Part shown: positions 1 through 9,914 of the stretch, piece by piece
Position numbering within the stretch: position 1 is the first letter of the stretch
How the letters are laid out: each line of letters starts with the position of its first letter
Source: Reticulitermes lucifugus
Taxonomy: Eukaryota; Arthropoda; Insecta; Blattodea; Rhinotermitidae
DNA length: 25,515 nucleotides
Assembly (NCBI GenBank): GCA_026260175.1
Contig: JAKCWW010008711.1
Location: forward strand, 1-25,515
Direction: 5' to 3'
The notes under the pieces: generated by a model
The model's input: the letters and a program-made list of their open reading frames with translations, nothing else
What the model was told of the DNA's origin: nothing
Databases searched by the model: none
Program-made: the position numbers and the translations under genes

Positions 1-317
1 GAAGACCACACTACAACGAAATAAACAAATGACAACAACTCATATAGCACGAACCATCCATTGACTTTCTGCATCAAAGTCCAACGCAACCAGCACAGTG
101 TAGTGTGTGATCTCATGTAACCTTTAGAAGTGCGAACAACTTTTTTTATATAATAGACGTAGTGAACAGTGTTTTAACAGGCTATTTTTAACAAACCATC
201 ATTTTAACTGTGTTTTATGACTAGTGTTCTTTAACCTATGAACAAGTGCAAAATAGTGCATAATTTAAAAAAAAATGTCATCAAAAGAATGCAGCATTTG
301 TAAAGCACCTTTGTGAA

Positions 318-358
318 ACCCCTGATGATGGCTCATGAGGAGCTGAAACGCGTAGGGT
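318..358 (+). ncRNA. Hammerhead-ribozyme-like motif 1 (best in the window)
   Basis: All hammerhead parts can be placed. Helix I is ACCC (318-321) with GGGT (355-358). Box CTGATGA is 322-328. Helix II is GGCTC (330-334) with GAGCT (340-344). GAAA is 345-348. Helix III is the self-complementary ACGCGT (348-353), with A354 as the cleavage nucleotide, so a GUA|G cut is predicted. A palindromic helix III with no loop implies dimeric folding, as described for minimal hammerheads of Penelope-like elements. One extra T separates CTGATGA from helix II, unlike the canonical ribozyme. Confidence 0.55.
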
Positions 359-789
359 AAAAATCATAATATAAGGAGCTGATTTGCACCTTATAATTTG
401 TGCATTTTTTTGGTATATATTTTAAATACCTAAATGTAAGGCAACACTTAGGGGAGTATTTTATGCAAACAAGGAACGAAAGCTAAAGTACCTAACGATT
501 CACTTTCGAGTAATGCTCCACTTTCTTCCGAAAGGAGAATGATGACAAATAAAGCGTAAATCCGTCTACACAAAAGCCTTTATCTACAAATTTACGATTC
601 TGAAGTCACAGTTTTGCGGTTCTGACAAGAGCAGACTGTAAAACTTTCTTCGACTCTAGCTCCTTTTCTTTCACACAGTACATTCAGCCTCGCATTAAGG
701 AGCGTTGCAAACCTTCAAAAATTCCAGGCATGTTATAAATTAACTCGCAAACTTCTGGTCTTGTCTCCCTCTCACCCTCCTATTTAATG

Positions 790-905
790 CTTACCAGTGC
801 TCCTTGCCGGGGGTAAAGCGGCAGGGGAATGGCGTTGATAAAGCATCCCCATCTAGTGCAAAATTTAACTCGAGCTATAATTCTATTCCTCCCTCTGTGT
901 TTGCA
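790..905 (+). repeat. SINE B internal/3' fragment
   Basis: The segment reads gccgggggtaaagcggc, then ccccatctagtgc and gagctataattctattcctc before ctctgtgt. It matches, in the same order, the element at 9005-9120 and the reverse complement of the longer copy at 9915-10193. The tRNA-like head is missing, so this is a 5'-truncated copy. Confidence 0.6.
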
Positions 906-2909
906 TTGAATGCTAACTGGAGACATTAACCTTCTACTGCCTGTTGTGTAGTCCCTCTATTGCATTAACTGCAGTAGCATACACATTACTTTTAATGGGG
1001 CCTTACTCGCTTGGGGCTTTTCTTTTTAAATAATCTATAGGAGAAAGAACAAAAATCCAAGGGCCAATGTCTATATTTGTTATGTATTTAGTGCGAGAAA
1101 TACGAGCCTACAATGATGTCGTGTTTTTAAAGAAAACACTGTGTTTTAGAGAGAGAACACTTTACTGGGTCCATTATGTTTTTATGAGAAGAACGAATGG
1201 CATTGTAATCACGGGTTCGTTAAAAATAGGCTGAACATCAGTTATACTTCTATGTAACTCGAATTACTTGCGTCACTCTGATATGACTGGTGTCCTATTT
1301 ACCGGTAACATCACTGCAACACAATAATTCGTTACAATAAAATTGCTACAAATTTCAAAGATTTCTCAGACTCCAGACTCTTACTGATTCTGATTTTATA
1401 CAGTTTATAAGGTATTTTTATTTAATAAAATTCTACGGTGATTTTCTACACGTAAAAATTTAGGTTTTATGGAGTGAAGTGAAGTGCGATTCACTACTTT
1501 GCCATTACCTGGTGGAGAATAACTTCACAGAGTTGTGTAGTTTTGAAACCTAGTTTAATTGCCTTTAAAATGTAAATAACGTGAAAAGTGTTTGCCCTTT
1601 TTAATCTTGTTTAACGAAGTTATTCATCGACGACTTATTTACTGTTCGAAGATTGTACACATATTACAGTTTTATATGCGTGTTTGTTTGAATGTGATGT
1701 GGATCATTTAAAATTGCGTGTTAGTTAGTTTGTTTCATCCTGCGTGGGAAGCACGCCAACAAAGCAGACTGACAGACAGCAGTGCTTCCTGACCTTCCCC
1801 ACAGCTTCATTAAGAACTAAGAGTAGCGTTTCATCTACCTAGTCTTCTGAAACAACATTTTGTTCTTAGTATTTCATTCTCACATGCTACATGTCCATCC
1901 AACTTTGACTCTTTTGGGTAGTTACTGAAACGCCAGTAACACGAATCATCAAATTCTGACAAGACCATTTGGGGCGCCGACTCTTAGAGACCTTTCTTGC
2001 TTCAATCATCGTCATCGTCATCATTATCATCTTCGGTAGTCCACAAAGGTTTTTATCCCTTTAAGTCACACTCGTCTTCAAATGTTCACTAGTAACACTT
2101 CCCTACCTTGAATGAATCACATAGCCTGACATTTTGCCCGCAGCGACATCTGTTGAGCGCATATACAATCACGGACCATGATCGGAAGTGACGTCGAGAA
2201 CGGCTTTTAGCCCCTCCCCAACCAGGCCGCCAACCGCAATATTATTGTGGAAGCAAGCGCCATCTAACCGCGCAAGAGATAGAATTTATAGTTTCTGCCG
2301 CGTGCAGAGCTCTCTGGTACAGGCAATGGAAACTACAGAACTTCCTCGCTCGGAATGCATTATTACAGTATAAAGGTCTCACCGCTAACCGGATGAAATT
2401 AAGAAACGTGGCAGCTGTATGTTTACCTTCTTCCACACGTTGGACACTAAGAAGTGCTTGTCTATGCATTTAATCGACCTCTTTTATAGACTGTGTGCTA
2501 AACAGAATGCGTTGAGCTATATACCTCCACTCTCCCGAGCGTGTTATGTCACAGTGCATAATTAGGCATTCTGTGATAGATCGACTACTTTAAGTATCGT
2601 CCAGTATTTTCTGTTGAGGCACTGTGCCTGCGACTGAGGTAATAGTTGTACTATCGCGACTAAATGGTAGACTACAGGCTCTCCAAAGAAATTCTGAGCG
2701 CCATCCGAAATATGACATAAATAGATGCCCGTTTAAAAGACTAACTATGCATGACTAAATATTGTAGACAAAGCACGACGATCTAACGCGGCTTAATTTT
2801 ATGACTGGATGTGAAGACAAAGAAATTTCCTCCGGCCTGCGAAATATATGTTTAATTTCTTCTGCTTGGTCTTAGGCCTATCAATGTCCAAGGTGAAGTT
2901 ATCAAAATA

Positions 2910-3094
2910 CAGTCGAACCCGGTTATAACGACATCGGTTTATAAGACACCTCGTCCATAACGTCAGATATTCTGTGGTACCAATTAATTCCTCACCGTTA
3001 ACCACAACATTATATTCCTCAGTTATAACAGGACTCGTATATAACGACACAAAATATTCAGTCCCTCTCATGACGTTATAACCGAGTTCGACTG
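2910..3094. mobile_element. pogo/Tigger-like MITE with TA target duplication
   Basis: The element is bounded by inverted termini CAGTCGAACCCGGTTATAAC (left) and, read from the other end, CAGTCGAACTCGGTTATAAC. Both sides are flanked by TA (2908-2909 and 3095-3096), the target site of Tc1/mariner-pogo transposases. It is 185 bp and has internal copies of the ataacg motif, but no coding capacity. It must have been mobilised in trans. A minus-strand reading frame across it is a shadow. Confidence 0.8.
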
Positions 3095-3198
3095 TATATA
3101 GTTGCACAGAGTATAATATCTTATTTCATTTAATTATGTATGTTATGAATGTATAAATATTAAATATATAGCCACATATCAATACCATCTTAAAATAA

Positions 3199-3432
3199 TT
3201 TTCCATATACTCCAAAAATGCACACAAATATTATAAAATCACAAATCATTCATACACAAGCACTCTCCTACATGTTTTGGTCATAAAATCGCCATCCTCA
3301 GGGAGAAATTAATACAAAGGTACATACAACAAACAAGTCCGATTTATCATCGAAACATGTAGGACAGTTCATATATATGGATGATTTAAGATTTTATAAA
3401 AATTGTGTGCATTTGTTGGCGTATATGGATAA
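3199..3432. repeat. Foldback element 1, ~90-bp inverted arms around a hammerhead-like core
   Basis: The left arm (about 3199-3291) and the reverse complement of the right arm (about 3338-3432) align over roughly 90 bp. They share tccatata, aaatgcacaca, ttataaaatc, aaatcat, tcctacatgttt and ataaaatcg. The loop is about 45 bp. The inner arm ends carry the tacatgtttcg sequence that is the 3' half of the hammerhead-like motif. A degenerate motif is read on the minus strand (3304-3268, CTGAGGA box, GAAA mutated to AAAA). Confidence 0.75.
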
Positions 3433-4145
3433 CTATGTTCACAATGCAATGATAGTCATGACTGAACAAATGTGAGACAAATGACTTTCACACTTGAGGA
3501 ATATTATTATAAATAAATTACAAATGACATTTCAATGCTGGGATATTAAATATATTGTGCACTTACATTATCTTATGTGTTAAATGCATAAAGTATACTA
3601 TATATATAAACAGACATCAAGGTCCCTTTCAATTTTTGGTATAAAGTAAACTTTGGCTTATAACCATTTTCTTCTGTTAACACTATTTCAAGTAAAGAAA
3701 AAATTCGGCCTTATAACAGATGTGAGTTTGATGAGTGTCAGAAGTGTCCCAGTATCATATAAGGCCAGTTGATGACTGCGTTGTTATGAATCATTAATTG
3801 ACAGCCGGGAAAGTACCGTATCTAAGACTTATTTGCGCAAATCCTGTGTTCACATAGCCCGTTAGCACTACGCCTTTTCCTTCTAAGTTTGTTTGCTGGA
3901 TGTGTTACGTTCTAACATCATATGTTATGGACACAATGTTTGTGCCTGGAACATAAACTGTGCGCCTTCTATGGTCAGTTACTTAGCCTATCCAGGTGAA
4001 TATTACGGTCTTTTATTACATGATGTCATGTAACCTGGTAGCTAGTTACCAGGATTTCGGAGTAATGTTCTGTTTTCATCTTCAGGGTATTAATTTTACA
4101 GGTGTCTAGAGGTTACCTTCGGCCTAAATAATGTTCCTAACCCAT

Positions 4146-4362
4146 ATAAAAGATTAAGGTGAAGGTAAAGGTAGCCCATTACAGGCCTGGACAGGCCCTT
4201 AGGTTTCCAGGAAGTTGAGGCTCCCAGATTTCTAGACAATCGACATATGAAGGTGGTAAGGTTGTCAGCCATATGCACCGGCCGCCTTTACCCCCCAGGA
4301 AATATTCCTGGTAGTAATTTCTGTTAGACGCTGAGTCGACCCGAGGGCCATAGTGCGACCGA
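4146..4362 (-). repeat. SINE B copy, divergent, with 11-bp target duplication
   Basis: The left end has a simple (GGTAAA)-type tail as seen on the plus strand. It is followed by a 3' portion and gccgcctttaccccccagg shared with the copy at 9915-10193. It is flanked by tcctaacccat at 4135-4145 and again at 4363-4373, an 11-bp direct repeat consistent with LINE-mediated insertion. The tRNA-like head is badly decayed. Confidence 0.65.
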
Positions 4363-4445
4363 TCCTAACCCATGTAGTGTCGTAATATTAGTAACAAATG
4401 ACAACATGAAACATCAAATAATGTTCTGTTTTGCATAAAAGTTTC

Positions 4446-4482
4446 CTTGAAGATAGAGGCAGCGGGCTGCACTGAAACGTCC
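4446..4482 (+). ncRNA. Degenerate hammerhead-like motif 2
   Basis: TTGAAGA (box with C3 replaced by T), then a T and a hairpin with GCAGC (59-63 of the 4400s) paired to GCTGC (66-70), are followed by GAAA, the palindrome ACGT and C, giving a GUC cleavage-type triplet. The order and the extra T match the better motifs. The first box is mutated, so activity is not expected. Confidence 0.3.
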
Positions 4483-4768
4483 GTAACTTGCTGCCATGCA
4501 TTACGACGTCACATCCTTTAAGGCATTAGCCCTTATAGTCACTGCTGGACGAAGCAAATCTACCACCGACGCTGTGTGTTTTTCAAAATTTATAGCGTAG
4601 TTAAAACACTGTAGGCTCCCCTGCCTCTAACAGATATCGCTCAGGTCCGTCTATTGCGTAATTCGTGTTTTAAGATTTAGTCTTACAGCTACCAACTGCT
4701 TAAATCACTTATTTTAAATAGTAAGACCACAAAGACTTACTTTCTATTAGTAGAGTCACAGAGCCAGT

Positions 4769-5066
4769 ATAACGGGCACAAGCTCAGGCGGTTAGTCGCC
4801 GGCCTTTCACCGCGGAGGGCCGGGTTCCATTCCGAGTCAGTTCATGTGGGATTTGTCGTGGACAAAGTTGCACTGGGACAGGTTTTTCCCCCAAGTACTT
4901 CGGTTTTTCCCTGTCAATTTCATTCCACCAGTACTCCATTACTTGGAAAAATAAAAAAAACTGATCACCTTTCTCTTCATCTTCATCACAGGGTTGCACA
5001 ATAAGCCTTAAGGCTGCGGTGCGTCCGTAGCTTCTGCTGCGGGGCCTTCTCCACACAAAAAATAAA
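4769..5066 (+). repeat. SINE C copy (tRNA-derived), near full length
   Basis: It begins with a tRNA-like head: box A-like agctcaggcgg and box B-like gggttccattcc. The body is shared with the minus-strand copy at 14346-14610 (tcatgtgggatttgt, gacaaagttgcactgggaca, aagtacttcg, catttc, gggttgcac). It ends gctgcggggccttctccacac followed by an A-rich tail. The copy lies immediately downstream of the T-box reading frame, in the likely 3' flank or 3' UTR. Target duplications are not clear. Confidence 0.8.
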
Positions 5067-5070
5067 GGGC

Positions 5071-5415
5071 TCAAACATACAAATCCTGCCTCACCATCAC
5101 AGAGTACCGATATGATTTATAGTTCAGTTTCGTCAGGACCATTAGAGAGGTAATTTTAAAAGTTGGTGGATTCGATTCTGAATCACTTGTTGTAGTTGAT
5201 TTTGATTCTTTTCTTTCACATCTGTGTTTACGGTGTACGTCGTATATTGTTGGATCTGCCAGGAACTTCTGAATATTTCTTTGTGTTTTTGAGACTGTTC
5301 CATCTGCAGTTGGTTGTCGAGTAAATAAGCTTTTAGACCTCGACCTTCTGTCACTATTGTCACAGTCTGACGATTCTTTAGATCTGTCATCGATGTTAAA
5401 TATGTTGTCATCATT
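5071..5415 (-). CDS. In-frame open extension after the TAA of the T-box terminal exon
   Basis: Directly after the TAA the same frame is open for 114 more codons, to a TGA at 5073-5071. It starts NDDNIFNIDDRSKESSDCDN and continues with RRSRSKS, a QKFLADPTIYD stretch and an acidic/serine run (KSTTTSDSESNPP). It contains no early methionine, so start-based reading-frame searches miss it. The composition (Ser, Asp, Arg, Lys) resembles a disordered transcription-factor tail. It ends just before the tail of a SINE C copy. Either the TAA is a recent premature stop or sequence error, or it is read through, or this is chance. The stop context TAA-A is not that of known leaky stops (usually TGA-C). A different frame of the same DNA (5414-5142) is also open for 90 codons. 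Confidence 0.45.
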   Translation of the reverse strand, partial: NDDNIFNIDDRSKESSDCDNSDRRSRSKSLFTRQPTADGTVSKTQRNIQKFLADPTIYDVHRKHRCERKESKSTTTSDSESNPPTFKITSLMVLTKLNYKSYRYSVMVRQDLYV

Positions 5416-6004
5416 TTAATGCGAACGTTTCTTTAGTTGTCTCTCCGAAGTAGTGTTTGCACATTCATCCACCGTAGCTGGTGGCTGAAGACTAACATTA
5501 CAATTTTTTCTAGGTAGATTACTATGAAACTTATTATGAAAGTGCTCAGAATTAAGTCTCCTAGAAACAGCTTCTTCTGAAATTATTCTAGAATAATCAT
5601 CAATACACATCCTTTTGGTATGTCCATTGTTTGCGGATTTGTTCCTACTGTCACAAGCCGGACGGTCTTCAAAGCAGAGCCTTCTAGTAGGGCCATACCA
5701 AACATCATAATTTCTTGCAGCCACGACAGATTTAACAGGCAATTTGAGTGGTGGATCGAAATTGTATCGATAGGACTCGTGATTCGGTTGAAACATAGTT
5801 GAAATTGTATTCTTACTGGAGATGCCGTACGGATCAAAAAATCTCCCTGGTTGAAGTAATGAAGAAGATGGCGACGAGGAAGATAAGAATGTGTAATCTG
5901 GATGCAGTGCAAAGAAGTCAGCTGGGTAGAATTTTGATGGTCCAATAACTGACGATGATGGAAATTCTAGTGGATTCTCATAGCGGGTGTCGTCTAGGGA
6001 ATCC
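5416..6004 (-). CDS. T-box gene, terminal exon: C-terminal regulatory tail up to the first stop
   Basis: The exon starts after the minus-strand acceptor ttatctgatttttaag|G. That G completes the arginine codon begun in the 7728 exon, and the frame then stays open for 195 codons to a TAA at 5418-5416. The protein begins DSLDDTRYENPLEFPSSS and continues with serine- and aromatic-rich low-complexity sequence (HPDYTFLSSSPSSS; FFDPYG). It then becomes basic with several histidines and asparagines and ends ERQLKKRSH. I recognise no second domain, which is normal because T-box tails diverge quickly and carry activation or repression functions. Only the phase match and the open frame support membership, but those fit exactly. 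A degraded LINE tail lies just upstream (6090-6420) in the intron on the opposite strand. Confidence 0.85.
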
Positions 6005-6089
6005 CTTAAAAATCAGATAAGAAACAAATATAATATGAAACATCAAATTGTAAAACTATGTTTACTATTTACTTAGGAAGGCGGAGAAC

Positions 6090-6420
6090 ATTTGAGAGTG
6101 AGGAGTCTCATGATCTTTACTCCACAACATATATTGTTAGGATGATTAGACCAAGGAGGATGAGATGGGAGAAACATGTAGCATGTATAGGAGAGAAGAG
6201 AAATATATTTTTTTATTGAAAATCCTAAAGCAAAGAGACGGATCGGAAGAACTAGTCTTAAATATTTGGATAATAATGCAATAGACTTTAAATAAATCGG
6301 AAGAAACTACGTAGTCTGGATTCATCTCGGTAAGAATAGAGAATATTGGCGGGCTGTTGTGAACACGGCAATGAACTTTCGCATTTTATAAAATGCGAGG
6401 AATGTCTTGATCAGTCGAGG
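6090..6420 (+). pseudogene. LINE ORF2 C-terminal remnant (copy L1)
   Basis: A plus-strand frame reads EESHDLYSTTYIVRMIRPRR then MRWEKHVACIGEKRN, the usual end region of insect non-LTR retrotransposon polyproteins (RRMRWAGHVARMGE-type). After disruptions the sequence resumes with YWRAVVNTAMNFR. Stops and frameshifts make it dead. It lies in the intron just before the T-box terminal exon, antisense to it. Confidence 0.75.
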
Positions 6421-7368
6421 AACTATTAACTTCTTCAGAAGGACTTTGTTCGATTTGTTTAGATATTTAATGGTTTATTTAATTTACATTATATGTCCGT
6501 ACTAAATACATGGATACTGTATTGAAGAGATAGACTTAATATGAAGAAAGTCAACCTCACTTTTGTTCTGTGTCTTAAAATTCAACTGAAGGGAATGTGG
6601 AAATAATCCTTTATCATTTATCACATTATAAATTATGCAGAATTTCTTTTAACTCGGGACTAAGTAGGAATGATCAATGCAACAGAGGCGACCTTATTAC
6701 TCGCTGTGCAGAAATTATGTCGTCCGCTCTACGGCAAGTAGTCCAGCGATTACGTCTCTCAATAAAATACAGATTTTTTATTTTTACTTTAAGAGCGGGG
6801 TTTTTTAAGATGTATGTTTCAAAATCTCACTTTTTCTTATTACAGTAAATCGTTGCTCCACATCACGTCAGAGGAACTGGTTACTTTAAAAATGAGGCTT
6901 GTAATGAGTGCATTAGGATGGTTGACATGGCTTGTTGACATTATTTTGGGGGACAAGGAAGGAGCCTCCACGTGTGCAATGATACTGTGACCGTGCCATC
7001 TGGAAAGTACCATTGACGGCGTCCCCTGGAAACGTCTATTAATAGACGGCTAATCCTTCCAACACAGGACATAATTTTTCTTTTATGCTCTACTTCTTTC
7101 AAAATTTGAAACTTGTTAACAGTCATATGACTAAGATAAATCTAAAAACTTTATCACAAAAGTGTTGTATTAAAATGGGATAATTTGAAAAATTTCCACC
7201 TTTATATTTTGCTCAAAACGACATAAGAGTTTCGGAAGCTGGCGAAGCTTTTATCATAAGTAAAATGATAAGCTTGTGCCTGTACTTAATTAAGCACCAT
7301 ATCAAGAATACTTAGGGCGGAGTGTAGGTATTGTTTCTTGGGATTTTTCAGTTAAGCACTATATAAAG

Positions 7369-7570
7369 ATGTCTAAAGATTTTCAAGTCCCAGCTGCCTT
7401 ACATTCAATTAAATCATCTCACCCTCCCAACACCCACTGCTTAGGCGCCAGGGTGCTCGCCAGAGCAATTCTGGATGCTGTGGAGAAAAAAATATTTTTC
7501 TTACCAGGAATTGAACCTGAATTTCCTGGCAACCCAACCCACAGCCCAATTACTATACGGACCAATACAA
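7369..7570 (-). repeat. Possible old tRNA-derived SINE
   Basis: On the minus strand there is a box B-like ggttcaattcctgg (7502-7515) preceded by gggctgtgggttgg, a plausible decayed box A. A GC-richer body with ctggcgagcaccctggcgcc follows. It does not match SINE A, B or C in this window, so the family is unknown. It lies just downstream of the 7728-7792 T-box exon, and the open frame across it is not coding by any evidence I see. Confidence 0.4.
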
Positions 7571-7727
7571 AATGTGGGCTCTCTCCTGTTGGTTTACCAG
7601 CTGTAGTTCATCCAAATCTGATTTTACATAAGGAAGTTTTCATAGCCCGACAAACTGTCTATAAATCATGGTATTTCAATTACATACAAAAAGTATTCTG
7701 TCATTAATTATATGACGTCACACGTAC

Positions 7728-7792
7728 CTGGTGGTTGATGCTTCTCTGAAGCCTTTTGCAAATGGATTACTGGCAATCTTCAGGCGGGTGAT
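7728..7792 (-). CDS. T-box gene, short exon encoding the C-terminal end of the DNA-binding domain
   Basis: A 65-nt exon on the minus strand giving ITRLKIASNPFAKGFREAST and then T plus two bases of a split codon. LKIxxNPFAKGFR is the helix at the end of every T-box domain, inserted in the DNA minor groove in known structures. The acceptor is catttgttccag|ATC, continuing phase 0 from YQNQQ. The donor is ACCAG|gtacgt, ending in phase 2. The AG joins the first G of the 6004 exon to make AGG (arginine), so the reading frame runs through. After FAKGFR the usual D-S-G-R-N-R of TBX15/18/22 is replaced by E-A-S-T-T-R. The exon is too short for simple reading-frame scans. Confidence 0.92.
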
Positions 7793-8161
7793 CTGGAACA
7801 AATGCAACGTTAGGATGCGAAGATATACTTCGTCATGTTACAGTATGCTATCAAAACGTGCTTCAGGTGCCGCTCTCAATACAGGACTCGGTTCGTATTA
7901 CGGTATTAATAAATACAGTGCAGAACATCTTAATGTTACATCAGTTGGTACGTATACTTACCACTGGGATTTCACTCTTATTTTGGCACAAAAATGCTAC
8001 ATTGTGTACAGTTCAACTCCCACTATTTTTGTTTCATGTTTCTATTCCCTCATATAACAAACATGTTAATATAATCCTATGGACTAGCAGAGGTACACTT
8101 TTAGCATCACATGCCTTTAGATAATACAGATATGAGTTCTGTATTTCCTTTTTAAAAGATT

Positions 8162-8422
8162 TTTTTTTCATGGCGCGACAGCCCCTAGTGGTCCTGGGCC
8201 TCCCCATTGTTGAGGCTTCACGATCACACTCAGACACACCACACTCAGTAGGCCTTCTCTGGATGGGTGATCAGCCCTTCGCAGAGACTTCTCCACCTGA
8301 TAACATAACAGCAGTCAGAAGAGACAGACATTCCATGCCCCCGGCGCGATTCGAACCCGCAATCCAAGCAAGCGAACGGCCACAGACCCACACCTTAGTC
8401 CTCGTGGCCACTGGGATCGGCC
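8162..8422 (-). repeat. SINE A copy 1 (tRNA-derived), full length
   Basis: On the minus strand it starts ccgatcccagtggccacgag, with a box A region, then box B-like gggttcgaatcgcgcc. The body includes ggtggagaagtctctgcg and ggctgatcacccatccagag, and it ends tgtcgcgccatg plus an A tail (T run on the plus strand). It is flanked by ctttttaaaagatt (8148-8161) and ctttttgaaagatt (8423-8436), a 14-bp target duplication with one mismatch. Confidence 0.88.
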
Positions 8423-9004
8423 CTTTTTGAAAGATTGGGGGTTAAAGGCTTGTAGTTATATCCAATAATAGTAAGAGAATGCCAGGTGCAAATTATCAGC
8501 GCTCGGACCGTGTATGAAGTTAAGCTGAGGTTATTTGATGATACCTTAATACGAATTAGGGGTACTGAAAATGAGAGCAGACTGGAAGTCAAAATTATTA
8601 ACAGACATATTTACATCCATATTTGCATTATATATTTTTTCCAAAGTTTAGAGGACTTGTGACAGCTCAGCTCATATTTCAGAAAGTAAATGGAGCTTAA
8701 CAATTTCACTTTATGTTCGTCAGGGGTACAGAGGTTGTTAAATCCTGAGCATTTTATCTGTCATCAGGTTGTGATATTCATAACATAGAAGACAGCGATA
8801 TAAATCAATATCGCCCTGAGAAACTTGATTTCAATACGTTTATAAGCTATTGGCTCTCTTAATGGTGGCCGAGGTATCATAGTCGACGTAGCTGCTAAGC
8901 TATGGGCTGGACGGTTCGGTCGTTTAGTCCCTGTGTGGGGGCGAAATATATCTTCTTCTCCACAATCGTCCAAACCGGCCCTGAGGCCCACTCTGTAAAT
9001 TGAG

Positions 9005-9130
9005 CCCCTTCCCGGTGGTAAAGCGGCCGGGACTTAGGGTTGACCACCAGCCCCCATCTAGCGCCGAGGTTAAAGAAAGAGTAAAGCTCTAATTCTACTC
9101 CCCCTCTGTGTCGTCATGGCAGGTTATAAG
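9005..9130 (+). repeat. SINE B fragment
   Basis: The run cggtggtaaagcggccggga, then ccatctagcgccgaggttaa, agagtaaagctctaattct and ccccctctgtg, parallels the 3' two-thirds of the full SINE B copy at 9915-10193 (opposite strand) and the fragment at 790-905. Confidence 0.65.
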
Positions 9131-9219
9131 GTGCAGTTTACCTTGTACAATTTTAAAGAATGTCATCCCGTTGTTTTGTTAATAGTACAAAAAGTAAATC
9201 AGTATCTTTCCAAACACAA

Positions 9220-9535
9220 CTAAATTCTATTTATTATATTGAACTACATGCTTCGACGTATCTCAGGTCATCCTCAGGTTCACAGTTAGATTTAAAACAT
9301 ATTAAGGAAGAAATATACGTTACGTAATTGTAACAGTTGTGGTAAAACCTCTACCCACATATAATGCTCCTGGTTTTGATGATAATAATTTTAACAAACT
9401 TAATAATTTTTATAGTATTTTATGGAGTTACATAATGTATATTTCTAACTTAATATGTTTTAAGAACCAGCTTTGAACCTGAGGATACCTGAGATAAGTC
9501 AAAACATGTAATTCTATGTACTAAATAGAATTTAG
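9220..9535. repeat. Foldback element 2, ~65-bp inverted arms with hammerhead-like motifs
   Basis: The left arm 9220-9288 (ctaaattctattta, tacatg, tatctcaggt, catcctcaggttca) and the right arm 9470-9535 are reverse complements with few differences. They enclose about 180 bp of AT-rich sequence. Each arm contains a CTGAGGA box reading toward the outside of the element (minus strand in the left arm, plus in the right), so the palindrome carries two outward-facing hammerhead-like units. Confidence 0.78.
9240..9282 (-). ncRNA. Hammerhead-like motif 3
   Basis: On the minus strand helix I is TGAAC paired with GTTCA, 5 bp perfect. Box CTGAGGA (9277-9271) is followed by one extra T, helix II GAC/GTC and GAAG (GAAA with a G that can still wobble-pair). 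The short helix III is GCATGT and the cleavage nucleotide is A, so GUA|GUUCA. The well-paired helix I makes this one of the better candidates. The mirror copy at 9474-9516 is more decayed. Confidence 0.45.
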
Positions 9536-9692
9536 TTTTATTTGGACAGGTTTTTTACATTTTACCTTGGCCTCTTAACAATTCTGTTACAGCAATGTCA
9601 TTTAATTGTCGCTGAATCAGATTAAAACACTATGAAATTATAGACTAGCTATGTTTATTTGAACATTAGTATAACGTTTCCAGTACACTTAC

Positions 9693-9854
9693 TTGCTGGT
9701 TCTGATACGCCGTTACAGTAGTAAAGGTTGTCTCTGGAAAAGTATATGTGAGGGCGCGCTCAACTGATGCCTGTTGTTCTGGTGGAGTCTGCAGGTCTGT
9801 CGTCTGCAGAATGTGCACTCGAGGGAGATATTTGTGCATCGAATGCAAGGAAAC
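9693..9854 (-). CDS. T-box gene, exon encoding the core dimer/DNA-contact segment
   Basis: Exactly 54 codons, phase 0 at both ends: VSLHSMHKYLPRVHIL, a variable insert (QTTDLQTPPEQQASVERA), then LTYTFPETTFTTVTAYQNQQ. SMHKYxPRVHI and FPETxFTTVTAYQN are hallmark T-box motifs. The HSMHKY start, together with TTVTAYQNQQ, is closest to what I know of the TBX15/18/22 subfamily, rather than TBX20/midline (TAVTAYQNQL), TBX1 (TAVTAYQNHR) or Brachyury (IAVTAYQNE). The minus-strand acceptor is acatttcag| and the donor is CAA|gtaagt. The variable loop is the usual place for length differences between T-box paralogues. Confidence 0.94.
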
Positions 9855-9914
9855 CTGAAATGTGTACATTACTGAACCTTACGTCTGCAGTTATGAGTCC
9901 TGTTGATCTAACGT

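Larger units (their letters stand above)
1..2909. other. Gene-free stretch downstream of the T-box gene
   Basis: Apart from hammerhead-like motif 1 and the SINE B fragment, I see no exon, RNA gene or clear transposon. There is a short (ATC)n-like run near 2005-2035. A GC-richer patch lies at 2145-2370; its open frames have no recognisable domain. Confidence 0.5.

Noticed and set aside
3338..3364. atcatcgaaacatgtagga on the plus strand as a hammerhead
   Set aside because: It has only the 3' half (GAAA and helix III); no CUGANGA box lies at the required distance.
5142..5414. 90-codon minus-strand frame starting MMTTYLT just after the T-box stop
   Set aside because: It lies in a different frame from the exon. 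The frame continuous with the exon is also open and has a more protein-like composition. Kept only as an alternative.
5583..5945. 120-codon minus-strand frame starting MDHQNSTQ
   Set aside because: It overlaps the T-box terminal exon in another frame; phase matching and acceptor position support the exon frame instead.
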